A DNA stretch of 64,000 nucleotides from DATMNI01 sp035570275. Lineage in GTDB: Bacteria; Acidobacteriota; Terriglobia; Bryobacterales; Bryobacteraceae. The position numbers and the translations under genes are program-made. The DNA lies in contig DATMNI010000251.1 in assembly GCA_035570275.1 (NCBI GenBank), positions 18,854 to 82,853 of the forward strand, in the 5' to 3' direction. The notes below the pieces were generated by a model. That model worked only from the letters and a program-made list of their open reading frames with translations, had not been told where the DNA came from and did not search any database. Shown piece after piece: positions 1 through 9,125 of the stretch (the first letter of the stretch is position 1; each line of letters starts with the position of its first letter).

Positions 1-78
1 AAAGAAATATCGTCTCGAAACCTCGTAAGCCATACTCACCAGCCTTCGGCCTGATGTTATCAGAATTGCAGGGTCCCT

Positions 79-228
79 GTGGGGCAGGTTGTTAACCTGC
101 AGCGGATTGTTAATCCGCCAGCGCGATGCGAAGCGAGCGTACCAGCGTTTTGCGGCCGTGCCCGATAGGTGCGACCGCCGGATTGCCGATCCGACGCCGG
201 TTACCAACCTGCCGCACATCCCCGCTTC
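79..228. repeat. Palindromic repeat family A, copy 1
   Basis: The stretch opens with GGGGCAGGTTGTTAACCTG, followed by a second internal palindrome GGATTGTTAATCC, and closes near GGTTACCAACCTGCC, roughly the inverse of the opening. Related copies lie at 21897-22001, 46550-46625, 48176-48208 (fragment) and 57563-57674. The centre (about 120-155) carries GCGATGCGAAGCGAGCG, which recurs inverted in the copy near 21980. It sits in the 5' region of the kinase gene. The remainder of 1-285 shows no gene I can support. Confidence 0.75.
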
Positions 229-285
229 CGGGCTAAAGCCTTGCCCTGATTGTGCCGATAAGGACAGCAGAACGAAGAGGCCCAT

Positions 286-3200
286 GTGCACGAGCTCCAA
301 TATGATTCCGCTGGTTCCCCGAGTGGCGGCTGTCCGCCCGTAGACTTAGACAAAATCAGCCTGGCCAGTGCGATCGAGCAGGCCGTCGACGCCATCGTGA
401 TCACCGATGCCACCGGGAAGATCCGATACGTCAATCCGGCCTTCACCAGGATGACGGGCTACTGCGCCGCCGAAGCCATTGGCCAAAACCCACGCATCGT
501 GAAGTCGGGCACGCAGGACTCCCGGTTTTACAAAGAACTATGGAAGACAATCCTCGACGGGCGAGCCTGGCACGGTGAACTCATCAACCGCCGGAAGGAC
601 GGCACCCGCTACACGGAGGAGATGACCATCACCCCGGTACGCGACGGCAGCGGCACGATATCAAGCTTCATCGCCATCAAGCAGGATGTAACCGAACGCC
701 GGGCCGCGGAAGCAGCCTTGCGCGCCAGCGAAGAGCGGTATCGCTCGCTTTTCGAGAACATGCGCGAGGGGTATGCGTCCTGCAAAATGCTGTTCGAAAA
801 CAAGCAGCCGCATGACTTCCTGTATCTGGCTGTGAACAGCGCCTTCGAGTCAGTGACCGGATTGAAGGGAGTCGCCGGACGCAAAGCCTCTGAGGTCATT
901 CCCGGCCTGTTCCAGTCTAATCCGGAGCTCCTCGAGATTTATGCCAGGGTGACCCTGACCGGCAGGCCGGAGAAGTTTGAGATTGGTGTCCATCCCTTGG
1001 AGAGATGGTTTTCCATCTCCGCTTACAGCATCGGGAACGATTGCTTTGGCGCGTCATTTGAGAACATCACGGAGCGCAAGCGGGCCGATCGGCTTCTGCA
1101 CCTCACCCAGGCGTGTATGGATAAGGCCCCATTATCGGTTATGTGGCTCGATCCTGACAGCAGTATCGCCTATGCCAATGATACGGCTTGCCAGACGCTC
1201 GGCTATTCGCGGCAGGAACTGCTCTCCTTGAGCATATTGGATCTGGATCCCGACCTTACCGAGGACCTCTATCGCGCCACCTGGGGCCGGCTGACGGCCG
1301 CGGGGTCTTTGAGCCTCGAATCGCGGCGCCGCCGCAAGGACCGCGAGATCATTCCAGTTGAGATATCGGCATCGCATATCGAATTCGATGGCAGCGAGTT
1401 CTCTTGTAGTTTCTCCCGCGACATCACCCAGCGTAAGCAGGCCGAGGAGTCCGCCCGCCGGGCCGAGGAAAAATACCGGCGGCTGATTGCCAACCTGCCC
1501 GATGTGACCTGGACCTCCGACAACAGCGGCAGGGTAACCTACATAAGCCCCAACGTGAAAGCCATTCTCGGCTACACGTCGGGGGAGACACTCGGGGCGG
1601 ATCGCAGCCTCTGGATCTCACGTATCCACCCGGCCGATTCGGCGCGGGTAGAAGAGGCGGTCCGAGCTCTTTTTGAAGCGGGCCGGCCCTTCGATATGGA
1701 ATATCAGTTCCAGCGCAGGGACGGACAGTGGATCTGGCTGCATGACCGGACGGCGCCGACTTGCGAGCAGGATGGCAGCCTGTTCGCCGCCGGCGTTTTC
1801 TCGGACGTCACCACGCGAAAGCACGCGGAAGCGGCGCTGGCGGAGTCCGAAGAGCGCTATCGGCTCCTGTTCCTGCGCAACCTGGCTGGAGTGTTCCGCG
1901 CCCTGCCTGACGGACGTTCGCTCGACTGCAATGCGGCCTTCTTGCGGATTCTCGGGCATCAGTCGGCGGCGGAATTCCAAATGGGAACTGTGTCTGACAT
2001 CTTTTACGACGCCGGCGAACAACGGTCCGCATTGGACCACCTCTTCAAGGCAGGATCAGTCGTCAATACTGACCTTCGGCTCAAACGGAAGAGTGGAGAG
2101 CCCATTTGGGTGCTGGCCAACATCGGGCTGATTGAGGACGAGAATGGACACCCTGTGTCGATCGAGGGGACCGTGGTTGATATCACGGACCGCAAACGCG
2201 CCGAGCAGGCTTTGCAGGAGAACGAACTCAAGTACCGGACGCTGGTGGCTAACATACCGGACGTGCTCTGGACCGCGGACGCCGGCGGCGATCGCGTTTT
2301 CGTCAGCCCCAAGTGCGAAATCACGTATGGGTACACGCCACAAGAGCTGTGTCAGCCGGATGCCTGGTCCAGGTTAGTCCATCCGGAGGACCGTCAAAGG
2401 GTACAAGAGGCGTATGCGGAACTTCTCACGGACGCGCGGCCGTACAACGTAGTATACCGGCTGCGGAGAAACGACGGGCAATTCATCTGGATTCATGACC
2501 GGGCCGTAAACAGTTATGAAAGGGCTGGGAACCGCTATGTTGATGGCTGTTTCTCGGACATCACGGAGCAAAAGGTCAACGCCAAGCTAATGGAGCTATT
2601 GCAGCTCCGCAGCGAACTCATCCTGCAATGCGCGGGCGAAGGCATTCTAGGGCTGGACACGGACGGCAACTTCACGTTCGCCAATCTCGCCGCGGCACGT
2701 ATGCTCGGCTGCGACAGTTCCGGGTTGATCGGACAGGATATGCACGAATTGGTTCGCCATGCGCACGCCGATGGGACACCGTATCCCCGCATCGAATGCG
2801 GCATCCTGGGCGCTATGCGCGACGGAAAGGAACATCGCGAAACCGGCGATATGTTCTGGTCTGCCGACGGCAGATATTTTCCAGTTGAATTCGTGAGCAC
2901 GCCAAAGGTCGAAAACGGCCAACTGGTAGGCTCGGTCGTGGTCTTCCGGGACATCACGGAGGCGGCACACGCCCAGCAGCGAATCGAGGCGTCGCTCAAG
3001 GAGAAGGACGCGCTACTCCGCGAGATTCATCATCGCGTCAAGAACAATCTTCAGATTGTATGCAGCCTGCTGAAGCTGAATTCGCGGAACCTCAAGGACC
3101 CTGAAGCCAGGCACGTGATCGAGGACACCCAGCACCGGGTCAAAGCCATGGCCCTGGTGCACGAAACCCTGTACCGCTCCGGAGACCTGGCCGGGATTAA

Positions 3201-3615
3201 CTTCTCCGAATATGTTCCACGGCTTGCCGAGCAGCTCCTGCATGCGTACGGCCTGTCGTCCAGGCGCGTGCGGATCGCGTACGATGTGGAATCGGTGGTT
3301 CTCCCCATCGATATTGCCATTCCGTGCGCGCTGATGCTCACGGAATTGATATCCAATTCGGCCAAGCATGTCTTTGTTGCGGAAGGGCGCGGCGACCTGC
3401 GGATTGTGTTCCGGCGTTTCTCGGAAGAGTCCTGGCTCCTGAAGGTGGAGGATTCAGGCCTTGGCGCTGCGCCGGAATCCACGCCTGTCCAAGGGTCGTC
3501 TTTTGGGCTGGAACTGGTAAGGCTCCTGACGGAACAGTTGAGTGGCGCCGTGCAGATGGACCGCAAGCCGGGTTTTTGCGTGAGCGTGGTCTTCCCCCTG
3601 GTGGGGGAGAAGTGA
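286..3615 (+). CDS. Multi-PAS sensor histidine kinase (HisKA_2 type)
   Basis: This 1109-residue sensor kinase has no obvious membrane segment, so it is probably cytoplasmic. I count seven PAS/PAC modules, at about 25-140, 145-265, 270-390, 395-520, 525-640, 645-765 and 775-900; each of the well-preserved ones ends in the PAC-type D-[IV]-T-x-R/Q/A motif. The kinase core starts near residue 912 with EIHHRVKNNLQ, the phospho-acceptor His box of the HisKA_2 family. An HATPase region follows (ELISNSAKH as N box, VEDSGLG as G1 box). The start is GTG at 286, five bases after GAAGAGG; an ATG two bases upstream is in another frame. The next gene, 15 bases on, encodes a receiver protein that is the likely phosphate acceptor. 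The signal sensed cannot be told from sequence. Confidence 0.93.
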   Translation: MHELQYDSAGSPSGGCPPVDLDKISLASAIEQAVDAIVITDATGKIRYVNPAFTRMTGYCAAEAIGQNPRIVKSGTQDSRFYKELWKTILDGRAWHGELINRRKDGTRYTEEMTITPVRDGSGTISSFIAIKQDVTERRAAEAALRASEERYRSLFENMREGYASCKMLFENKQPHDFLYLAVNSAFESVTGLKGVAGRKASEVIPGLFQSNPELLEIYARVTLTGRPEKFEIGVHPLERWFSISAYSIGNDCFGASFENITERKRADRLLHLTQACMDKAPLSVMWLDPDSSIAYANDTACQTLGYSRQELLSLSILDLDPDLTEDLYRATWGRLTAAGSLSLESRRRRKDREIIPVEISASHIEFDGSEFSCSFSRDITQRKQAEESARRAEEKYRRLIANLPDVTWTSDNSGRVTYISPNVKAILGYTSGETLGADRSLWISRIHPADSARVEEAVRALFEAGRPFDMEYQFQRRDGQWIWLHDRTAPTCEQDGSLFAAGVFSDVTTRKHAEAALAESEERYRLLFLRNLAGVFRALPDGRSLDCNAAFLRILGHQSAAEFQMGTVSDIFYDAGEQRSALDHLFKAGSVVNTDLRLKRKSGEPIWVLANIGLIEDENGHPVSIEGTVVDITDRKRAEQALQENELKYRTLVANIPDVLWTADAGGDRVFVSPKCEITYGYTPQELCQPDAWSRLVHPEDRQRVQEAYAELLTDARPYNVVYRLRRNDGQFIWIHDRAVNSYERAGNRYVDGCFSDITEQKVNAKLMELLQLRSELILQCAGEGILGLDTDGNFTFANLAAARMLGCDSSGLIGQDMHELVRHAHADGTPYPRIECGILGAMRDGKEHRETGDMFWSADGRYFPVEFVSTPKVENGQLVGSVVVFRDITEAAHAQQRIEASLKEKDALLREIHHRVKNNLQIVCSLLKLNSRNLKDPEARHVIEDTQHRVKAMALVHETLYRSGDLAGINFSEYVPRLAEQLLHAYGLSSRRVRIAYDVESVVLPIDIAIPCALMLTELISNSAKHVFVAEGRGDLRIVFRRFSEESWLLKVEDSGLGAAPESTPVQGSSFGLELVRLLTEQLSGAVQMDRKPGFCVSVVFPLVGEK

Positions 3616-3630
3616 ATCGAGGACTAATCC

Positions 3631-4416
3631 ATGAGCAAACGGGTTTTTATCGTAGAAGACGAAAGGATTGTCGCCGAAGACATCCGGATGACGCTGGAGT
3701 CTAACGGATACACGGTAGCGGGTATCGCAGCCAGCCGCGACGAAGCCATGGCGGGCATCCAGCGGACCTCGCCCGATCTCGTCCTGATGGATATCGTGCT
3801 GAAAGGGCAGGGAGACGGCGTGGAGGCAGCCCGAATGGTTCGGGCACTCTACGACATCCCGGTGATTTACCTGACGGCGCATGCCGATCAGGCCACGCTT
3901 CGCCGGGCCAAAATAACGGAGCCTTTCGCCTATATCCTCAAACCCTTCGAAGATCGGGACTTGTTTTCGGGAGTCGAGATCGCCCTGTACCGCCATCGCG
4001 TGGAGAAGCGTATCGAGGACAGCGAGCGTTGGCTGGCCACCATTTTGGCCAGTATCACCGATGGGGTGATCGCCGCCGACGCCATCGGTGTCGTGAAGTT
4101 GGTCAATGCGGCAGCCGGGCGAATCGGCGGGTGGACACAGTCCGAGGCCGCGGGTCTGGATATCACCGAAGTATATCGGGTCCGGGACGTTGCCAGCGGA
4201 CTGCCGATGGAATTACCATCCTTGCCGGCCCTGATCGAGGCCGTCAACGAGTCCCCTGCCCGGCAGGTCAGGCTGCTGACACGGAAGGACGGCAGTTCGA
4301 CCGTCGTTGAACAACGGATTTCGCTCATCGGCGATGGACCCGGCACGGTCAGCGGGACCGTGCTGGTGTTTAGGGAACTGACCGGCGGAACGGAAATGCC
4401 GGGTCTGCAGCCATGA
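3631..4416 (+). CDS. Response regulator, REC-PAS
   Basis: A 261-residue two-component regulator. The receiver domain covers residues 1-120: acidic pair in VEDER, phospho-acceptor Asp in LVLMDIVLKG (about residue 53), Thr in IYLTAHAD and Lys in YILKPFEDRD. This receiver subtype commonly accompanies HisKA_2 kinases. A PAS-like domain follows at about 135-250, beginning with ATILASITDGVIAADA. There is no DNA-binding or enzymatic output domain, so output is probably by protein-protein interaction. The gene lies 15 bases after the kinase and its stop overlaps the next start (ATGA), so the three are almost certainly co-transcribed. Confidence 0.92.
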   Translation: MSKRVFIVEDERIVAEDIRMTLESNGYTVAGIAASRDEAMAGIQRTSPDLVLMDIVLKGQGDGVEAARMVRALYDIPVIYLTAHADQATLRRAKITEPFAYILKPFEDRDLFSGVEIALYRHRVEKRIEDSERWLATILASITDGVIAADAIGVVKLVNAAAGRIGGWTQSEAAGLDITEVYRVRDVASGLPMELPSLPALIEAVNESPARQVRLLTRKDGSSTVVEQRISLIGDGPGTVSGTVLVFRELTGGTEMPGLQP

Positions 4417-6095
4417 AGTCGATATTCAAGGTCCGCCACGGGACGGAAGCAATCGCGGACGACCAGGACGGAACGCCGGCCGCCGGCAACCAGCCCGAAA
4501 TCTCACAAGCCGCGGTACAGGCCCTGCGCCTGCTGCTCCAGGGTTTGCAGTTCCAAAACGAAACTGCCGTCGAGCCAGATGCCCCAGCCAAACGCGTGGT
4601 CGCCGGTCTGCTGCGCCGGCTCGAAGGTCCGCTCCAGCCCTTTGACGTGATCGAAATCGCCACGGACGCAGTGACCGCGATCGAAGAGGACGCCGAAGCC
4701 GGCCGGGGCCAATATCGGCAGAACGAGGAGCAGTCGCAGGAAGCGGACCGGGTGGCTGAGCTTTCGAAAGCATCGCTGCGGGCGTTGCAGACGCTGCTCG
4801 GGGCCTGGCCACGGCAAAGCGAGACTGCCCGGGTGGATGGAAGCGGCGAGGGCCTGATGGCAGGGTTGGCGAGCCGCCTGGATGGACCGCTGGTACCGTT
4901 TGACGTGCTTGAAATCGCCGGCGATGCCTTGACTGCGCTGGAGCAGGACGCCAAGGCTCGCCATGGGCAGCAGGAAGAACGGCAGCACACGGCCGCGCTG
5001 CAGGCCGAGCTCTCAAACGCGTTCCTCGAGGCTCTAAGGGCGCTGCTGGCGGGCATGGCTCTAAACGCCGGAGAATCGCAGGAAGGCAGCCAGATTGCGA
5101 TTGACGGGCTGCTGCATCGCCTCGAAGGCTCGCTGACACCCTCAGACGTCGCCGCCATCGCCAATGAAGCTCTGGCCGCGATCGAACCGGATGCCGGAAC
5201 CATTCGCGACAACCATAAGTGCGACGCGGATCAGGGGCAATTTGCGGAAAATCGGGAAGCGCTCACGGAGGCGTTGCTGCAGGCCCTTCGGATGGTACTC
5301 GGGAATTGGCCTCACGGTGACGGCGAATCCGGCAGCCGGCAGGTGATTGCCGGGTTGTTGCACCGGTTGGGACAGCCGCTGCTTCCCTGTGACGTCCTGG
5401 AAATCGCCAGTGCCGCCGTGGCCGGTCTATCGGTGCCGAAAGCCGGCTCGGTTACGCTCCGGCAGATTCAGCGGCGGATCGAGCCGCCATCCCCAGGGCA
5501 GGACGTGCGCAGCTTGAAATCCAACCCGTTGGATTGCCTCCATTCCGTCCGGGAAGCATCCGCAAACCCGCAGAAGCAGCCTTCGGAAGCGATCCGGGGG
5601 GTTGAAGGCCAAATCCAGACTGCCAAGGCCAGGTTGTCCCCTGCGCCCGGAACGGAGCCGGAAGCGATCGTCCAACTGGAGAGAAAGAGCCCCGATCCGA
5701 GGGCTGCCGACTATGCGGTGGTCTTTCTTCTGCATAAAGAAAGCTCCATCGCCAGCCGGTTCGGCGAGGATGCCCGGCACACGATTCTCCGGTTCGTCAA
5801 TCAGCACCTTAAGGAAGCGCTCTTGCCAGCGGACCGGCTGGTCCGCTGGAAGGGTGCCGCATTCTTGGCGTCAATCAAACGGGCCGGTTCGATTCAGGAC
5901 CTTAGCGACGAACTATCGAGTGTGGCTGTGATTAAAGTGCCACCGTCCCTCAAGGTGGGAAACGGATCGATTCGTCTGCCGATTTCGCTGAGTTGGGCCA
6001 TCTTTCCGCAGGCCCGCTACGGCTCGCTCGATCTCTTGTTCGACAAGGTGGATGAGTTTATTGCGACGACGCAAGGCACAAAACGACCCGAATAA
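4413..6095 (+). CDS. Four-repeat protein with degenerate GGDEF-like C-terminus
   Basis: I do not recognise a named family for the whole 560-residue protein. Residues about 30-345 hold four imperfect copies of a 75-85 residue helical module. Each copy has an LxxAxLxAL[RQ]xLL start, a GLxxRL[ED]GPLxPxDV core and an EIAxxAxxAxE end, and the copies are separated by Gln/Glu-rich linkers. Residues about 429-552 follow the layout of a GGDEF domain: a stretch like D.FK.iND.fGH.aGD, then ADRLVRWKGAAF where the active GGDEF loop would lie. The catalytic G-G-[DE]-E-F is therefore lost, and cyclase activity is not expected. The start overlaps the response regulator stop by four bases, so it may be a signalling output or scaffold of that two-component system. 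Confidence 0.75.
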   Translation: MKSIFKVRHGTEAIADDQDGTPAAGNQPEISQAAVQALRLLLQGLQFQNETAVEPDAPAKRVVAGLLRRLEGPLQPFDVIEIATDAVTAIEEDAEAGRGQYRQNEEQSQEADRVAELSKASLRALQTLLGAWPRQSETARVDGSGEGLMAGLASRLDGPLVPFDVLEIAGDALTALEQDAKARHGQQEERQHTAALQAELSNAFLEALRALLAGMALNAGESQEGSQIAIDGLLHRLEGSLTPSDVAAIANEALAAIEPDAGTIRDNHKCDADQGQFAENREALTEALLQALRMVLGNWPHGDGESGSRQVIAGLLHRLGQPLLPCDVLEIASAAVAGLSVPKAGSVTLRQIQRRIEPPSPGQDVRSLKSNPLDCLHSVREASANPQKQPSEAIRGVEGQIQTAKARLSPAPGTEPEAIVQLERKSPDPRAADYAVVFLLHKESSIASRFGEDARHTILRFVNQHLKEALLPADRLVRWKGAAFLASIKRAGSIQDLSDELSSVAVIKVPPSLKVGNGSIRLPISLSWAIFPQARYGSLDLLFDKVDEFIATTQGTKRPE

Positions 6096-6097
6096 GG

Positions 6098-6297
6098 GTG
6101 GAACCGGGCCATTGCGCGTCCGGGTTCCGGCTTCGGCGGCATGGTCTTCACGATGATCGCCGGCTGGGTGGCAGAGCACTACCCGTACCCGCCGTGTTCA
6201 TCGGCCTCGGGTTGTGCCGCTGGTGTGCGCGTCGATTTTGTCGCAGTTCCTGGGGCTGCTGGCGCCGGTTCAGTTGCGGCACGAAGCGCGGTCATAA
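6098..6297 (+). pseudogene. Relic of an MFS transporter C-terminus
   Basis: Read with two frameshifts, this stretch gives GSGFGGMVFTMIAGWVAEHY, then VFIGLGL, then PLVCASILSQFLGLLAPVQ and a stop at 6295-6297. This is the pattern of the last two membrane helices of anion:cation-symporter-type MFS transporters (hexuronate/phthalate group). Nothing upstream encodes the rest, because the preceding gene is intact and unrelated. The call rests on recognising the helix motif, so the subfamily is tentative. The remaining bases to 6440 show no gene. Confidence 0.6.
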
Positions 6298-6439
6298 GGC
6301 GCTGCTTTTGATTAGCACCCGCAGCCGCCGCTCCGAATCGCGATTCCATGTGAAACCGCCTGCGCCACTTTGACAGGCTGCCTTTTCGCATTGGTCGCGC
6401 AAGCAGTTTCGACTGCGATCAACCAATCCCGCCGGCTGG

Positions 6440-7582
6440 TCATGCTTGCGGGCATTTCTTAGACTTAGTTAGAGTTGCACTCAGAGCTGCGACCGTTAGG
6501 TCTCGTTGATTGGAAGCACGGGAAAACGCCCGAGGGCGCGGCGTACCTGGGAAACACGCAAAATCGACCCGTTGGCCTCTACGCAACCGGACCTTTGAGT
6601 AGCTGCTGTCAGCGTGGAAAAATACAGCCTCGCCATCATCGCCTGTGATGGTTCCCCAAGATCCACTGCTATTCTTGAAGCTCTCGATAACGCCGGACTT
6701 TCGTGGGGCCGAAGAATAGCAGAGTACTGAGCACATCTTGATGAGTTCGTTTGCTGTCGGCCTGCTATTCGGAGCCTTGCTGAGGCACTTCGTGACCACA
6801 GCCCACAGTTCTTCCGTTAAAGGGCGGAACTGCTTCGCATTTGCGAAAAAACTCGGCGGACCGGGTGGCAATGCGGTGAGGATCTTCGGAACGGCTGCGA
6901 GACCAAAACCGTAGGGAGGCTCACCAGCAATGAAGAAGTGCAGCATGGCTCCGAGTGCCCAAACGTCCGCGGGCTTGCTGGCTTTTTTGTGATCTTCGAT
7001 CACCTCGGGAGCCATGTAGGGCAATGCGCCAACAAGTGTCTGCGACGCAATTATTGACGTGTCATCATGGATATTCTGGGCAATTTCCTCTTCCGCGAGT
7101 TTCGCTATGCCAAAATCGGTTATTCTTACCTCGCTCAGATTAGGGTCGTTAGATACCATAATGTTGCTCGGCTTCAAATCGCGGTGGTAGACCTCAGCAT
7201 GATGAGACGCAGCAACGCCCTTTGCAAGATGGTGCACTAAATGAGCCGCAAGATGAGGATCGAGATAAATAAACCGTTCCTTGAATGCTGTACTGAGGTC
7301 TACACCATCAATGAGTTCCTCGATCAAATAAGCTCTCCCAGCCTCTTCAAAGTAATCGAGTGTCTTCGCCACGTTTGGATGGTTCACTCGCGCACTCATC
7401 TGCGCACTTCGCGCGAATCTTTTCTCTGCCGATTCATTCTTTGGCACTTTCAGAGCGACGGGCCTTTCAAAAGATAGATCAGTCGCCTTATAGACCTGCT
7501 GCATCCCGCCTTCCGCCAAGTAGGAGTCTATTCTGTATCGGTCGTGTAGGATGTCACCGGAATCGTGAAGATGAGCAGTCAT
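6440..7582 (-). CDS. Ser/Thr protein kinase with cold-shock-like C-terminal domain
   Basis: A 380-residue Hanks-type kinase. Visible motifs are the glycine loop LAEGGMQQVYKA, catalytic Lys in ALKVPKN, HRDLKPSN, DFGIAK and MAPEV, with the kinase domain ending near 285. There is no transmembrane helix, so it is cytoplasmic. Residues about 297-357 run GVIESFKN, then WGTITGDDGEAVFFHAD, then LRRGQRVDFAC; this fits a cold-shock domain (G-x-V-x-x-F, G-F-I, V-F-F-H, GQ-x-V-x-F). A kinase-CSD fusion suggests nucleic-acid-linked control. The start overlaps the PP2C-like gene stop by four bases, so the two form an operon. Base composition here is more AT-rich than in the flanking genes, which suggests acquisition by transfer. 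Confidence 0.88.
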   Translation of the reverse strand: MTAHLHDSGDILHDRYRIDSYLAEGGMQQVYKATDLSFERPVALKVPKNESAEKRFARSAQMSARVNHPNVAKTLDYFEEAGRAYLIEELIDGVDLSTAFKERFIYLDPHLAAHLVHHLAKGVAASHHAEVYHRDLKPSNIMVSNDPNLSEVRITDFGIAKLAEEEIAQNIHDDTSIIASQTLVGALPYMAPEVIEDHKKASKPADVWALGAMLHFFIAGEPPYGFGLAAVPKILTALPPGPPSFFANAKQFRPLTEELWAVVTKCLSKAPNSRPTANELIKMCSVLCYSSAPRKSGVIESFKNSSGSWGTITGDDGEAVFFHADSSYSKVRLRRGQRVDFACFPGTPRPRAFSRASNQRDLTVAALSATLTKSKKCPQA

Positions 7583-8544
7583 AGGACAACCTCCGGATGG
7601 GAAACATCAAACAAATAGAAGACGCGGCTCGAATCGGTGCCGATTGTGACGACACAAGATTCCGGCATTGTCACTCCGACACGACAAGGCACATTGTTTA
7701 TGAAGACTCCGTCTGACGAGTCTTGGACTCGAAACATGAGACCATCGTAGGCAATCTGGATATAACGATCGCCAGCCGTCAACTTTACCACTTGCCCAGG
7801 TTTCGATAAAAGTCTGTGATTGATGCCTCCTGTGTCTGAGACGAGTGCTCGATGCCTCCCATGAAGCAAATGATTCCCAACAGCTCGCTTCACCGCAGCC
7901 AGCCAGCCTGGTCTACGGATATGGAATCGTAAATACGGGGCTGAATTCCCGGACCCATGCCGATGTATTTGCGCAAGTTGGCGCGCCGCACGACCAACGT
8001 CTTCCTGCGGCACGTTGACGCCTTTGATGCGCTGAAGCTCACCCGCGATGGTGTCATCGCTGCTGATTTGCTCCACGCGGGTTCTCCCCTTAAGCGCATA
8101 AATCCGCGTGTCGCCTGCGGTCACGCCGTAATGCCTATTATTTCGATCCAAAAGTACCGCTGCAAGAGTGGTGCCCCCCTTTTCGGAATAGCGACCATGG
8201 ACCTCGGCATTCGCTGCCTCAGTTGCGTGGACCAATCGCGCCTTTAAATCAGCGGTCGGATCGTCCACGAGGCTCTCCACGAAACGGGACACCGCGATCT
8301 CTGCCGCTCGGCCGCCGTTCGCCAGGCCCCCGATGCCATCGCAAACCACGAAGCACACGAACCCCTGGACTCTCGATCGAACGATAAGGCACCGATCCCG
8401 GTTCTCTGACCGGACTAAGCCTTTTGATGTGGCGACGACGGCACCGATCTCTTCAACGACTTGGCCACCGTTAGGCTGCCACGTGTCGCTGATCCAACTC
8501 AAAATCGAACCGCCGACTGGCCCTAGAGTCATGATTCTCGTCAA
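7579..8544 (-). CDS. PP2C-family phosphatase, probably frameshifted
   Basis: The N-terminal 150 residues carry PP2C motifs: SENRDR, VCDGIGG, GGTTLAAVLL and AGDTRIYAL. Downstream, the expected continuation (LRKYIGMGPGIQPRIY, a common PP2C strand) lies in a different frame, on the same strand at about 7900-7985. The open frame instead reads unrelated residues, and the SDG and DN metal-binding motifs are absent. About 90 residues at the C-terminus include DSSDGVFINN and recall an FHA domain weakly. The gene therefore looks inactivated by a frameshift near 7980, or is a phosphatase remnant joined to another domain. TTG at 8544 is chosen as start because AAAGGAG lies just upstream; ATG at 8532 is the alternative. 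It would have countered the downstream kinase. Confidence 0.7.
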   Translation of the reverse strand: MTRIMTLGPVGGSILSWISDTWQPNGGQVVEEIGAVVATSKGLVRSENRDRCLIVRSRVQGFVCFVVCDGIGGLANGGRAAEIAVSRFVESLVDDPTADLKARLVHATEAANAEVHGRYSEKGGTTLAAVLLDRNNRHYGVTAGDTRIYALKGRTRVEQISSDDTIAGELQRIKGVNVPQEDVGRAARQLAQIHRHGSGNSAPYLRFHIRRPGWLAAVKRAVGNHLLHGRHRALVSDTGGINHRLLSKPGQVVKLTAGDRYIQIAYDGLMFRVQDSSDGVFINNVPCRVGVTMPESCVVTIGTDSSRVFYLFDVSHPEVVL

Positions 8545-8676
8545 CTAGCTCCTTTCGTGGCGCCTTGTCGTGGCGCGCATCGACGGCCCCGCCCAAGAAC
8601 CGGATTCAAATTGCAGGGTTACTCTCCCATTAAACTACAGGGCGTCGATGGACTGTACGTCACAGCCAGTAGGCCG

Positions 8677-9114
8677 TCATGCCGCTTCCTCAACGCTCAC
8701 GACGAGACGCTTTCCCAGCGCGTCTAGCGCTTCCCTGATGCGCGGCAGCTTAGTGGGGTGCCGGGGATCGAGCATGCGCCGCACCTCCTTCTCGTCGCAA
8801 CCGAGTTTGCGCGCCAACTCCACGTTGGTGATTCCCGCCTCTCTCATGGTGAGATAGAGTGCGGCTTTCGCAGCCATCGGCGCCGGGACGGGGATCGGCC
8901 GTTCGCCCCGAGCCGCTCTCGATGCCTTCGGGATCTCCCGCCCGCCGGCAATCCTTCCGGCGATCGCCTCTTCCAAACAATCCGCCGCCTGCCAGATCGC
9001 GTCCTTCGCGCCCTTCCCCTGCGTGATCGCCTCCGGCACATCCCGGAAAGTAACCACGACAACGCCCGGCCTGCCGCCACGCTCGAATCTCGCTGGGTAC
9101 ACAAACGTACGCAC
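8677..9114 (-). CDS. hicB: HicB-like antitoxin with HTH
   Basis: A 145-residue protein. The N-terminal half (about 1-60) has the HicB degenerate RNase-H-like fold pattern: a strand ending VVVTFRDVPEAITQG, then a helix DAIWQAADCLEEAIAG. The C-terminal half has a helix-turn-helix (about 88-112, MREAGITNVELARKLGCDEK) that would bind the operon promoter. It follows hicA by 11 bases, in the toxin-first order usual for HicAB. Expected role: neutralise the HicA mRNA interferase and autorepress the operon. Confidence 0.9.
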   Translation of the reverse strand: MRTFVYPARFERGGRPGVVVVTFRDVPEAITQGKGAKDAIWQAADCLEEAIAGRIAGGREIPKASRAARGERPIPVPAPMAAKAALYLTMREAGITNVELARKLGCDEKEVRRMLDPRHPTKLPRIREALDALGKRLVVSVEEAA

Positions 9115-9125
9115 GGTTCCCTCCT

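Noticed and set aside
8578..8650. Functional tRNA on the minus strand
   Set aside because: End pairing and length fit, but the anticodon and T stems do not pair.
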